A DNA stretch of 64,000 nucleotides, from positions 43,323 through 107,322 of the forward strand of contig QULQ01000011.1 of NCBI GenBank assembly GCA_003490145.1, given 5' to 3'. Origin of the DNA: Lachnospiraceae bacterium OM04-12BH (GTDB lineage: Bacteria > Bacillota > Clostridia > Lachnospirales > Lachnospiraceae). Shown piece after piece: positions 1 to 8,306 of the stretch; position 1 is the first letter of the stretch, and each line of letters begins with the position of its first letter. The position numbers were made by a program, and so were the translations under genes. Under the pieces are notes generated by a model that did no database searches, was not told where the DNA came from, and was given only the letters and a program-made list of their open reading frames with translations.

Positions 1-101
1 GGAATACTGCTGATAATAAACAGGGCATTGGTAAACATCAGATCACAAAAACAGGATAAAAAGCGTATTACCGGATTTTCAGGGCAGAAAAATTTATTCA
101 T
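1..101 (-). CDS. YesL/DUF624 family membrane protein, N-terminal fragment cut by window edge
   Basis: Read on the minus strand, an ATG at 101-99 follows a GAAAGGA ribosome site and opens about 33 codons that run off the window start without a stop. The translation begins MNKFFCPENPVIRFLS, followed by a hydrophobic segment (CDLMFTNALFIISSIP). This matches the typical start of YesL/DUF624 integral membrane proteins (FFNPDNP..RFLS...DL...N.LF...SLP). The family is usually found beside CUT1 sugar ABC transporters and glycoside hydrolases, as here, where it is divergent from the solute-binding protein gene. Its function is not well established; a role in sugar-transporter assembly or regulation is only inferred. 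Most of the gene lies outside the window. Confidence 0.75.
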   Translation of the reverse strand, partial: MNKFFCPENPVIRFLSCFCDLMFTNALFIISSI

Positions 102-423
102 GACAGCGTGTCCTTTCTTTCATCTAAATGAATCATGATAAATGCAGGATGTGGCATGCGGGCACATTAAGCTGATATAAAAAGGCGCAGGCCGGATCTG
201 CATATGGTAAATGTGGCAATAACAAGTTATTGTCATTATACATGATTAACAAAAGAACAAAATAAAAAAATGGAATATTAGCAATAATTGACAAATGAAA
301 AGCAAAAAATGAAAAGTATATGCAGAGTGAAATTGTATAATAAATTTATGTTAATCTTCAACGAGGCCGAAGTTTGGAAGAACAGATAGTTACAAATCAA
401 TTATGTAAAAGAGAAGGAGAGGT
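102..423. promoter_or_regulatory. AT-rich divergent control region between the YesL-like gene and the sugar ABC operon
   Basis: About 320 bp with no convincing gene. It must hold the promoter of the minus-strand YesL-like gene and that of the plus-strand ABC operon. The only patterned elements I can support are the GCAA repeats and the TATAAT at 281-341, annotated separately. Confidence 0.6.
281..341 (+). promoter_or_regulatory. Activator-type promoter of the sugar ABC operon: two 21-bp-period half-sites plus -10
   Basis: GCAATAATTGACAA (281-294) and GCAAAAAATGAAAA (302-315) start exactly 21 bp apart and agree at 11 of 14 positions. A perfect -10 TATAAT lies at 336-341; the -35 position (313-318) is poor and overlaps the second half-site. 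This is the geometry of AraC-family class II activation. The same arrangement occurs before the GH3 gene (4954-5016). The TTGACA at 288-293 has no good -10 at 17 bp. Confidence 0.55.
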
Positions 424-1851
424 ATGAACATGAAAAAGTTAATTGCTAGTATTTTATGTGCTTGTATGATTTCAAGTCTTTTGGTTGGCTGTGGATCTAA
501 CGCTTCTACTGGTTCTGCAGATTCTACCGATAGTGCTTCATCCGACAGCACTGCCACAGCAGCTGCAGAAGACACCGGAAAAAAGAGTGATGCGGATGCA
601 GATAAAGTGATCAATGTATGGGCATTTACAGATGAGGTTCCCGGCATGATTGAAAAGTATATAGAAGCACATCCGGATTTTGGCTATGAAATCAATACAA
701 CAATTATTGCTACTACAGATGGTGCATATCAGCCAGCACTTGACCAGGCACTTGCATCAGGTGGCTCTGATGCTCCGGATATTTACTGTGCAGAAGCTGC
801 ATTCGTATTAAAATATACACAGGGTGATGCAGCACAGTATGCAGCTCCTTATGAAGATCTTGGCATTGATGTGGATCAGGCCATTAAGGATGCAGATATT
901 GCACAGTACACAGTAGACATCGGAACAAACCCTGATGGAAAGGTTGTTGGTCTGGGATACCAGGCAACAGGTGGTGCATTTATTTACCGCCGTTCTATCG
1001 CAAAGGATGTATGGGGAACGGATGATCCGGCTGTTATCCAGGATAAGATTGGTCCTGGATGGGACAAATTCTTTGATGCAGCCGCAGAACTGAAAGCTAA
1101 GGGGTATGGTATTGTATCCGGTGATGGAGATATCTGGCATGCAGTGGAAAACAGTTCAGATCAGGGATGGATTGTAGACGGCAAATTAAATATTGATCCT
1201 AAGAGAGAAGAGTTCCTGGATCTTTCCAAGGAATTAAAAGATAATGGCTACCACAACGATACACAGGACTGGCAGGATGCATGGTTTGCTGATATGAAGG
1301 GAGAAGGCGAACAGCCTATCTTTGGCTTCTTCGGACCGGCATGGCTGATCAATTATACATTAGCACCCAACTGTGGCGGAGAAAAAGTTGGTGAAGGTAC
1401 ATATGGTGACTGGGCTGTCTGCACACCTCCGATTGGTTTCTTCTGGGGTGGTACCTGGATACTTGCTAATAAGAATACAGAAAAAGCTGATGCGGTAGGT
1501 GAGATCATCAAATGGATCACACTGGACACATCTGAAGATAGTCTTCAGTATAAATGGGCTAATGGTACACTGAACGGAGAAGGCGGTACAAAAGACTCTG
1601 TAGCATCCGGTGTAGTAATGTCCAAATCAAATGGTGAACTGGATTTCCTGGGTGGACAGAATATGTTTGATGCATTTGTTCCTGCAAATGCATATGCAAA
1701 AGGAACAAACCTGACACAGTATGATGAAACAATTAACACATACTGGAGAGACCAGGTTCGTCAGTATACAGCAGGTGAGAAATCACGTGATCAGGCAATT
1801 GCTGACTTCAAACAGCAGGTAGCTGATAACCTGGATGTAATTGTTGAGTAA
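424..1851 (+). CDS. Extracellular sugar-binding lipoprotein of a CUT1 ABC transporter
   Basis: Captures a carbohydrate outside the membrane and delivers it to the two permeases encoded just downstream. The start has a positively charged, hydrophobic lipoprotein signal ending in the lipobox LLVGC (Cys23), then a Ser/Ala/Asp-rich linker to about residue 60 and a Trp-rich solute-binding fold (family 1 type, COG1653), 475 residues in all. AAGGAG at 414-419 could serve ATG 424 (4-nt gap) or ATG 430 (10-nt gap, two residues shorter); the latter may be the true start. A strong hairpin terminator follows the stop, so this gene is probably expressed at a higher level than the permeases. The substrate is not readable from sequence; the GH3 neighbour suggests a plant-type beta-linked oligosaccharide. 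Confidence 0.92.
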   Translation: MNMKKLIASILCACMISSLLVGCGSNASTGSADSTDSASSDSTATAAAEDTGKKSDADADKVINVWAFTDEVPGMIEKYIEAHPDFGYEINTTIIATTDGAYQPALDQALASGGSDAPDIYCAEAAFVLKYTQGDAAQYAAPYEDLGIDVDQAIKDADIAQYTVDIGTNPDGKVVGLGYQATGGAFIYRRSIAKDVWGTDDPAVIQDKIGPGWDKFFDAAAELKAKGYGIVSGDGDIWHAVENSSDQGWIVDGKLNIDPKREEFLDLSKELKDNGYHNDTQDWQDAWFADMKGEGEQPIFGFFGPAWLINYTLAPNCGGEKVGEGTYGDWAVCTPPIGFFWGGTWILANKNTEKADAVGEIIKWITLDTSEDSLQYKWANGTLNGEGGTKDSVASGVVMSKSNGELDFLGGQNMFDAFVPANAYAKGTNLTQYDETINTYWRDQVRQYTAGEKSRDQAIADFKQQVADNLDVIVE

Positions 1852-1897
1852 GCAATTAATGCAGTAATTTCTTTAAACTGCATATACCAGCAAAAAC

Positions 1898-1935
1898 AAG
1901 CAGGGCGGACACTTTCCTGTTCGCCCTGCTTTTCT
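1898..1935 (+). terminator. Intra-operon hairpin terminator after the binding-protein gene
   Basis: AAGCAGGGCG (1898-1907) pairs perfectly with CGCCCTGCTT (1922-1931), followed by a T-rich run. It lies between the binding-protein gene and the permease genes, where partial termination or 3'-end protection would give more binding protein than permease. Confidence 0.85.
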
Positions 1936-1987
1936 TATATCAGTATAGAAATAATACCATTAAAACAAAAATGAGCAGGAAGGAAAG

Positions 1988-3031
1988 GTGAGAAAAGTGA
2001 AAAACAAAAAGCTGAGCTATGCAAGATATGGATATTATTTTAGTATCCCTTTTGCTGTGGCATTCCTGTTATTTACTTTATATCCCATTGTATACACCGT
2101 TATTATTGGATTTACGGATTTAAAAGGTCTTGGTATGACCAGCTTCCATTTCCTGAAAGATGATCCGTTCCGGAATTTCAAAACAGTTTTGGCAAATCCA
2201 TCGTTTAAGCAGGCATTATCCAATACCGTGGTGATGTGGGTATTAAACTTTATCCCGCAGATCCTGCTGGCACTTTTGCTGACAGCATGGTTTACAGATA
2301 AGCGAAGCAAAATTGTTGGCCAGGGATTTTTTAAAGTTATTTTCTACATGCCAAACATTATTACAGCAGCAACTATTGCAATCTTATTTAATGCCTTATT
2401 TGGTTATCCGATGGGACCGGTAAATGATATTCTGGTGTCACTCAAATTCGTTGATAAACCGGTTAATCTGCTTATTAATAAGACGGTAGCAAGAGGCATT
2501 GTCATCTTTATCCAGACATGGATGTGGTATGGGTATACTATGATTACCCTGATTTCCGGAGTACTTGGTATCAGTCCTGAAATCTTTGAGTCTGCAGAAG
2601 TGGATGGGGCTAACCGTACACAGACCTTTTTGTATGTCACACTTCCAAATATTAAGACAATCCTGCTGTTTACACTTGTTACAAGTTTGATTGGCGGACT
2701 GAATATGTTTGATATCCCGAAGCTGTTTTTACTTGGCGGACCGGATAATGCAACATTGACTACCAATGTGTTTATTTATAATCAGGCATTCAGTGGAAGC
2801 TATATGTATAACAGGGCAGCAGCGGCAAGTATGATCATGCTCGTTATCATTGCCATTCTGTCCGGTATTCTGTTTATGATTCTGGATGATAAGGATGAGG
2901 CAGAGCTGCGCAGACAGAACAGGCAGATGGAGAAGAAGTTCAAACGCAGACAAAAAGAACTGGCCCGGATAGAAAAAGCGCAGGCAGACGCCGGAACAGG
3001 CAAGGGGGTGGATGCAGATGCTGAAAAATAA
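1988..3031 (+). CDS. Sugar ABC transporter permease (MalF-like, CUT1)
   Basis: One of two membrane subunits forming the transport channel. About six hydrophobic segments run between residues ~15 and ~300. The EAA loop that docks the ATPase is visible near residue 200 (SAEVDGANRTQTFLYVTLP). The C-terminus is a long charged tail rich in Lys, Arg and Asp. The start is GTG 1988, with GGAAGGAAA just upstream; GTG 1997 in the same frame is also possible. The reading frame overlaps the next permease by 20 nt, implying coupled translation. No ATPase gene is present locally; CUT1 systems in Firmicutes commonly share an MsmX/UgpC-type ATPase encoded elsewhere. Confidence 0.9.
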   Translation: MRKVKNKKLSYARYGYYFSIPFAVAFLLFTLYPIVYTVIIGFTDLKGLGMTSFHFLKDDPFRNFKTVLANPSFKQALSNTVVMWVLNFIPQILLALLLTAWFTDKRSKIVGQGFFKVIFYMPNIITAATIAILFNALFGYPMGPVNDILVSLKFVDKPVNLLINKTVARGIVIFIQTWMWYGYTMITLISGVLGISPEIFESAEVDGANRTQTFLYVTLPNIKTILLFTLVTSLIGGLNMFDIPKLFLLGGPDNATLTTNVFIYNQAFSGSYMYNRAAAASMIMLVIIAILSGILFMILDDKDEAELRRQNRQMEKKFKRRQKELARIEKAQADAGTGKGVDADAEK

Positions 3032-3860
3032 GGAAAATCGGAAGCTGAAAGTTGTTATTTATGTTGTATGTATTCTTTTGGCGATCATCAGTATTATGCC
3101 GTTTTATGTTATGTTTATTAATTCAACACGATCCACAACGGAAATTCAGCAGCATGCGATTTCATTTCTGCCTTCCAGATATATGCTAAATAATCTGAAA
3201 ATCCTTTTGGGAAAGAGCTTTAATCCGGCAGTGGGATTTAGAAACTCATTAATTATTTCCATTGGCTCCACTGCGCTGGCTGTATATTTCTCATCACTGA
3301 CCGCCTATGCACTGGTAGCTTATGACTGGAAGCTTCGGCAGCCGTTTTTCAGTTTTATCATGTGTGTCATGATGATACCGGCACAGGTTACTACAATTGG
3401 TTTTTATCAGATGGTATATAAGATTGGAATGACAAATCATCTGTCAATGCTGATATTACCGGCAATCGCATCTCCTACAATGGTCTTTTTCATGAGACAG
3501 TATCTGCAGCCGACACTGTCAATGGAAATTGTACAATCAGCACGTATTGATGGGGCAAAGGAATTTATGATTTTTAACCGTATTGTGCTGCCGATTATGA
3601 AACCGGCAATTGCAACACAGGCTATTTTTTCCTTTGTATCAAGCTGGAACAGTCTGTTTACACCGTTGGTTCTTCTGACGGATCAGAAAAAATATACTAT
3701 GCCGATCATGGTCAGCCTGTTAAGAGGAGATATTTACAAGACGGAATATGGTTCTGTATATTTAGGGCTTTCCCTGACAGTACTGCCCCTGATTGCTGTA
3801 TATCTGCTTTTATCCAAATATATTATTGCAGGTGTTGCACTTGGTGGTGTCAAAGGGTGA
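3012..3860 (+). CDS. Sugar ABC transporter permease (MalG-like, CUT1)
   Basis: Second channel subunit, partner of the preceding permease. 282 residues with six predicted membrane segments. The EAA loop SARIDGAKEFMIFNRIVLP is near residue 180, and the protein ends in the GVALGGVKG type of tail common in this family. ATG 3012 overlaps the upstream gene; ATG 3018 in frame is an alternative. It is the last gene of the binding-protein/permease operon. The following gene is convergent and a hairpin lies between them. Confidence 0.9.
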   Translation: MQMLKNKENRKLKVVIYVVCILLAIISIMPFYVMFINSTRSTTEIQQHAISFLPSRYMLNNLKILLGKSFNPAVGFRNSLIISIGSTALAVYFSSLTAYALVAYDWKLRQPFFSFIMCVMMIPAQVTTIGFYQMVYKIGMTNHLSMLILPAIASPTMVFFMRQYLQPTLSMEIVQSARIDGAKEFMIFNRIVLPIMKPAIATQAIFSFVSSWNSLFTPLVLLTDQKKYTMPIMVSLLRGDIYKTEYGSVYLGLSLTVLPLIAVYLLLSKYIIAGVALGGVKG

Positions 3861-3870
3861 TATTTATACC

Positions 3871-3905
3871 AAAAAAGAAGTGGACTTTTAATGAAAGTCC
3901 GCTTC
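3871..3905 (-). terminator. Terminator of the AraC-type gene, possibly bidirectional
   Basis: GAAGTGGACTTT pairs with GAAAGTCCGCTTC around a TAAT loop. On the minus strand the hairpin ends in a run of six T (plus-strand A 3871-3876). The stop codon of the minus-strand regulator (3888-3890) lies inside the stem, so the gene ends within its own terminator. On the plus strand only a weak GATTTT follows. Confidence 0.8.
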
Positions 3906-4838
3906 GATTTTGGCTTGCTCGCTTTTACTCCGGAATTCAGAGGGTGAATATCCGGTGTGCTTTTTGAAACATCTGCAAAAAGCAGAAGGGGTGTTAAAAC
4001 CGGTTTCATAAGCAACGGAGGTGACCGGAATATTTTCAGCTAACATTTCCTGCGCCCGGGTAATTCTTTTTTTGCACAGGTAGTCATAAAAAGTGGTGTT
4101 CGTATATTGCTTGAATAATCTTGAAAAATGGAATTTTGAGAATCCGATTATGGCTGCGGTATCCTCCAAATTGAGGTCATCTGCGTAGTGCTCATCAATA
4201 TAAATGAGCAGCTTGGAAAATTTGTCATAATGTTCTTTTTGTACATCCGTGGAAATTGAGGCACCGGATGTATTTTTTGACCCAAAGTATTCCTTGGCAC
4301 AAATGGAAATGTTCTTGAAAAACAGTGAAAAAATATCTGTTTCCCAGAAAACATCATTTTTGAAATAAATTTCGATCATTTTGGCAAAATTATTGTACAG
4401 AAGCTCGTAATGGCGGGATGTATCAGGCGAGATAAGATGTGCTTTTAGAAATATCGGCTGCATGGTCTTGTAATCCTGAAATGATGTATAGGGATCTAAA
4501 TTGACCAGAAAGATAAAACGTATACCCGGAGCCGTACAGATAAGCTTATGAATGGCATGTGGCGGAATGATCAGAATATCTCCAGGGTGCAGCGTATAGT
4601 GCTCATTGTTGACGATGACAACATAGTCCGACTGCATGCAGATGATTATTTCAACTGCAGAATGATGATGTGACGGATATCCTTCCATCTGTACATTGTA
4701 CCAGATTCGTATATGGGATTCCGGTACAAAGTCAACCAGTTCGGTATTGTTGCCCTGCATTTTTCTTTCAACAAATCCACGGACAGGCTGCACATAATTT
4801 GCTTCGTTAAGATCAATATTATATCGCATAGAATCCAT
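3888..4838 (-). CDS. AraC-family transcriptional regulator with N-terminal cupin
   Basis: Likely a sugar-responsive activator of the flanking transport and hydrolase genes. Residues ~45-125 form a cupin-type sensor (HHHSAVEIIICM... HPGDILIIPPHAIH). Residues ~215-310 carry two helix-turn-helices (LNLEDTAAIIGFSKFHFSRLFK; the second within SVAYETGFNTPSAFCRCFKKHTGYSPSEFR) with the family signature at the C-terminus. It is divergent from the GH3 gene and convergent with the permease operon. A minus-strand TATAAT lies at 4873-4868. Repeats with a 21-bp period before both neighbouring plus-strand units fit binding by this protein, though that link is inferred. 316 residues is a normal length. Confidence 0.92.
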   Translation of the reverse strand: MDSMRYNIDLNEANYVQPVRGFVERKMQGNNTELVDFVPESHIRIWYNVQMEGYPSHHHSAVEIIICMQSDYVVIVNNEHYTLHPGDILIIPPHAIHKLICTAPGIRFIFLVNLDPYTSFQDYKTMQPIFLKAHLISPDTSRHYELLYNNFAKMIEIYFKNDVFWETDIFSLFFKNISICAKEYFGSKNTSGASISTDVQKEHYDKFSKLLIYIDEHYADDLNLEDTAAIIGFSKFHFSRLFKQYTNTTFYDYLCKKRITRAQEMLAENIPVTSVAYETGFNTPSAFCRCFKKHTGYSPSEFRSKSEQAKIEADFH

Positions 4839-4953
4839 CCTTTTTTCTATTATTTGAGAATAACTATATTATAATCAATTTTTCTGTAATATGCAAAAGC
4901 TTTGCAGGTATCCAGATATTTAGGATCCGGAACATCAGACAGATATCAAAAAA

Positions 4954-5016
4954 GCAAAATATGTATATCTTCAGGCAATATATGTATAGTTTAACCGTGC
5001 CTGAAACCAATATAAT
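4954..5016 (+). promoter_or_regulatory. AraC-type direct repeats and -10 in front of the GH3 gene
   Basis: GCAAAATATGTATA (4954-4967) and GCAATATATGTATA (4975-4988) differ at one position and start 21 bp apart, that is, on the same face of the helix. A perfect TATAAT lies at 5011-5016, and the corresponding -35 position (around 4988-4993) is poor. That is expected for an activator-dependent promoter read toward the GH3 gene. Confidence 0.7.
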
Positions 5017-5124
5017 CAAATCAGAAAATATATTTTTTTACAAGTTATATAAAGTTAGAAAATAACAACACAGGTATAGTAAAATAATCGTTATAAACAA
5101 ATAAAACAGTTTATGGAGGAAGGT

Positions 5125-7233
5125 ATGAACAGACAGGAAGCAGTCAGACGGGCAACTGAATTGGTGGAGCAGATGAGTGTAGAGGAGTTGGCATCACAGC
5201 TGCGCTTTGATGCAGATGAAATTCCACATCTGGATATTCCTGAATACAACTGGTGGAATGAAGGCCTGCACGGTGTTGCAAGAGCAGGCACAGCTACCGT
5301 TTTTCCACAGGCAATTGGTCTTGGAGCAACCTTTGATGAAGAACTGCTGGAGCGGATCGGAACTGTCATTTCTACAGAGGCAAGAGCCAAATACAATGAA
5401 AATGAAAAACATGAAGACCGGGATATTTATAAGGGAATCACACTCTGGTCACCCAATGTCAATCTTTTCCGTGATCCCCGCTGGGGACGAGGACATGAGA
5501 CCTATGGGGAAGATCCGGTCCTGATTGCCAGACTGGGTGTTGCATTTATCAGGGGTCTGCAGGGAGAGGGTGAATATATGCGCACAGCAGCATGTGCCAA
5601 GCATTTTGCTGTACATTCCGGACCTGAGGATAAACGCCACTTTTTTGATGCCAGGGTCACCATGAAGGAGCTCTGGGAGACTTATCTTCCACAGTTCGAG
5701 GCCTGTGTCAAAGAAGGTAAGGTTGAGGCTGTGATGGGTGCGTACAACAGGACCAATGGAGAGCCCTGCTGTGCACATAGTTATCTGATGGGAGAAGTCC
5801 TGAGAAAACAGTGGGGATTTGAAGGACATTATGTTTCAGACTGCTGGGCTATCCGTGATTTTCATGAGCATCATAAGGTGACGAACCGGCCGGAAGAAAG
5901 CGTCAGGCTGGCACTGGAGATGGGATGTGATGTCAATTGTGGCTGCACCTACCAGAAAATCCTGAATGCCTATGAAGAGGGACTGATATCCAAAGAGTTA
6001 TTGCAGAGAGCGGCTGTCCGCTTATTTACAACCAGATTTCTGCTTGGAATGTTTGATGAGACGGAATATGATCATATTCCGTATGAGGTTGTTGAATGCA
6101 GGGAGCATATCGATCTTTCAGTAGAGGCAGCACATAAGAGTGTCGTATTGCTGAAAAATGATGGTATCCTGCCCTTAAAGAAGGAAAAACTGAAAACAAT
6201 CGGAGTGATTGGTCCAAATGCCAATTCCAGAGCCGCTCTGATAGGCAATTATCATGGTACGGCTTCAAGATATGTTACCGTGCTGGAAGGCATTCAGGAC
6301 TATGTGGGAGATGATGTCAGGGTACTTTATTCTGAAGGGTGTCATCTGTTTTTAGATCAGGTAGAAAAACTGGCAAGAGAGGATGACCGTATCTCAGAGG
6401 CAATGACAGTTGCAGAGCATTCAGATCTTGTTATCCTGTGTCTTGGACTGGATGAAAGCCTTGAGGGAGAAGAAGGAGATACCGGTAATGAATATGCATC
6501 CGGGGATAAGCAGAATCTGATGCTGCCGCCTTCCCAGCAGAGACTTCTGGAAATCATTGCGGAAATGGAGGTTCCGTTTATCGTATGCATGATGGCAGGA
6601 AGTGCTATGGATCTGAATCTGGCAGATGATAAGGCGAACGCAGTTCTTCAGACGTGGTATCCGGGAGCACGCGGTGGAAAAGCCGTTGCAGATATCCTGT
6701 TTGGGGAGATATCCCCTTCCGGGAAATTGCCAATCACTATTTACCGCAATTTACAGGGAATGCCTGACTTTGACGATTATTCCATGAAAAACCGGACGTA
6801 CCGCTTTGTGGAAAAAGCACCACTTTATCCGTTTGGATATGGCCTGAATTATGCAGATACACAGATTGTGGAGGTAAGGCTGATAAGTGATGTGGATTAT
6901 GTACAGACAAAAGAACAGAGTGTATATGTTGAAGTAAGGGCCGTAAATTATGGAGCTGTCCCCACAGAGGATATACTGCAGGCTTATGTGCAGGTAGAGG
7001 ATGCCAATGAAGTGCCTAATCCAAAGCTTGCTGTGTTTAAGCGTGTGGCATTTGCACCAGGAGAAGAAAAGACTGCGACGCTGGAAATTCCGGCAAAATC
7101 ATTTACAGTTGTAGATGAAGAGGGCAGGTCAGTGCATACAGGTCTGGGGGCAGATATTTATATAGGATTTGGACAGCCGGATGAACGTACGAGAGAGCTG
7201 TCCGGGAAGAAGAGCGTGAGACTTCATATATAA
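5125..7233 (+). CDS. Glycoside hydrolase family 3 enzyme (beta-xylosidase/beta-glucosidase type), cytoplasmic
   Basis: Hydrolyses terminal beta-linked sugars of imported oligosaccharides. The GH3 N-terminal barrel shows NWWNEGLHGVARAG, WGRGHETYGEDP and KHFAVHSGPEDKRH; the nucleophile is the Asp of VSDCWAI (residue 239 from this start). The alpha/beta C-terminal domain and a fibronectin-III-like tail (from about residue 580) follow. The motif set resembles bacterial beta-xylosidases more than BglX-type glucosidases, but the substrate is not certain. I chose ATG 5125 because the ATG at 5113 lies inside the GGAGGAAGG ribosome site. There is no signal peptide, so it acts on sugars brought in by the adjacent ABC system. 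Confidence 0.92.
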   Translation: MNRQEAVRRATELVEQMSVEELASQLRFDADEIPHLDIPEYNWWNEGLHGVARAGTATVFPQAIGLGATFDEELLERIGTVISTEARAKYNENEKHEDRDIYKGITLWSPNVNLFRDPRWGRGHETYGEDPVLIARLGVAFIRGLQGEGEYMRTAACAKHFAVHSGPEDKRHFFDARVTMKELWETYLPQFEACVKEGKVEAVMGAYNRTNGEPCCAHSYLMGEVLRKQWGFEGHYVSDCWAIRDFHEHHKVTNRPEESVRLALEMGCDVNCGCTYQKILNAYEEGLISKELLQRAAVRLFTTRFLLGMFDETEYDHIPYEVVECREHIDLSVEAAHKSVVLLKNDGILPLKKEKLKTIGVIGPNANSRAALIGNYHGTASRYVTVLEGIQDYVGDDVRVLYSEGCHLFLDQVEKLAREDDRISEAMTVAEHSDLVILCLGLDESLEGEEGDTGNEYASGDKQNLMLPPSQQRLLEIIAEMEVPFIVCMMAGSAMDLNLADDKANAVLQTWYPGARGGKAVADILFGEISPSGKLPITIYRNLQGMPDFDDYSMKNRTYRFVEKAPLYPFGYGLNYADTQIVEVRLISDVDYVQTKEQSVYVEVRAVNYGAVPTEDILQAYVQVEDANEVPNPKLAVFKRVAFAPGEEKTATLEIPAKSFTVVDEEGRSVHTGLGADIYIGFGQPDERTRELSGKKSVRLHI

Positions 7234-7240
7234 TTTTTAC

Positions 7241-7272
7241 AGGGGATCCTTTTTACAAGGGATCCTTTTTTC
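7241..7272 (+). terminator. Terminator after the GH3 gene
   Basis: Two GGATCC-containing arms (7241-7252 and 7257-7267) pair over about 10 bp with some G-U pairs, followed by T6 from 7266. Confidence 0.75.
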
Positions 7273-7292
7273 TTTTCCATTTTCTTTTACCA

Positions 7293-7321
7293 TTGTTTTA
7301 ACAGAAGGATTCTGTTATAAT
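7293..7321 (+). promoter_or_regulatory. Promoter with a perfect dyad filling the spacer, before the CheX-like/CheY operon
   Basis: -35 TTGTTT (7293-7298), 17-bp spacer, extended -10 TGT-TATAAT (TATAAT 7316-7321). The spacer and first -10 bases form TAACAGAA-GGA-TTCTGTTA (7299-7317), an uninterrupted 8-bp inverted repeat. This is a likely repressor operator; the regulator is unknown. Confidence 0.7.
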
Positions 7322-7408
7322 TTTGTAGAACAGGAGGACAAAGATAAGAAAGCAAGTGCCACTGCAAGAGCAGAATATACGAATGAGGGAAAATAAGGAG
7401 GTTACGCT

Positions 7409-8293
7409 GTGGTATCAAGTATTGTGGGGAATTATCTGATGGAGAAAGGACTTCTTACCGGAGAACAGTTCAGAGATATTCTGAATGAGCAGCAGAAAGT
7501 AAGAGTAAAGCTCGGACTGATCGCAGTAGCAGAAGGACTGATGACACAGGAGGAGGCTGACAGGGTAAATCAGCTTCAGGCTGTGATGGACAGGCGCTTC
7601 GGCGATATTGCTGTAGAAAAAGGTTATCTGACAGAAGGACAGGTCAACAGCCTCCTGAAGAAGCAGGGAAATGCTTATCTTGCCTTTGCGCAGGCAATGG
7701 AAAATCAACAGCTTATGACGATTGAGCAGCTGGAACAGATTCTTTTGGATTATCGGTGTGAAAACAATTTTACGGCATCTGACATGGATGCCCTGAAGAG
7801 TGATGATGTAGACAGCATTCTTCCACTTTTTCTTCCTGTAGACAGTGAAGCGTATTATGGAATTGCAGGGACGGCAGTCCGTACCCTGATGAGACTGGTA
7901 GACACTGGACTATATCCAGACAAAGCTTATATCATGCAGAAGACAGAGGATGAAAACGGTGCCCTGCAGAAGGTTGAGGGCGAGAAGGGATTTGTCAGTG
8001 CACTGGGTGGCAAGGGCAATGCACTTCAGTTTACTGCTTCTGTATTTGGGCAGGAAGAGTTCGTATCAGTGGATGAGGATGCACTGGATGCGATCGGTGA
8101 ATTATTGAACTGTATTAATGGATTGTATGTTTCCGAGTGTAAGGACGGAAGTTCACTGGAACTGATGCCCCCTTCCTTCAAGACCGGAATTCAGGGCTTT
8201 GAAAGCAGAAAAATGCTTGTCCTGCCAATTCATATTAAAAATGACTGTATCGATCTTATGATCGCTATCGGTGATGAGATCGAAATGAAGTAG
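7409..8293 (+). CDS. CheX-like phosphatase-domain protein with MshEN-like N-terminus
   Basis: Probably dephosphorylates, or otherwise partners, the response regulator encoded next. Residues ~1-110 are helical and contain twice the pattern 'G-L-T-E-Q-...-L-x-x-Q' ending in LG-IAVEKGYLTEGQV, reminiscent of MshEN/GspE N-terminal modules. Residues ~130-294 resemble CheX/CheC, including DAIGELLNCINGLY, which carries the E-x-x-N phosphatase signature. The start is GTG 7409 behind a perfect AAGGAGGT (7395-7402). The stop is 13 nt before the CheY gene, so they form one operon. No flagellar or chemoreceptor genes are nearby, so a role outside chemotaxis is possible. Confidence 0.8.
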   Translation: MVSSIVGNYLMEKGLLTGEQFRDILNEQQKVRVKLGLIAVAEGLMTQEEADRVNQLQAVMDRRFGDIAVEKGYLTEGQVNSLLKKQGNAYLAFAQAMENQQLMTIEQLEQILLDYRCENNFTASDMDALKSDDVDSILPLFLPVDSEAYYGIAGTAVRTLMRLVDTGLYPDKAYIMQKTEDENGALQKVEGEKGFVSALGGKGNALQFTASVFGQEEFVSVDEDALDAIGELLNCINGLYVSECKDGSSLELMPPSFKTGIQGFESRKMLVLPIHIKNDCIDLMIAIGDEIEMK

Positions 8294-8306
8294 GAGGAAA
8301 AGGAAG

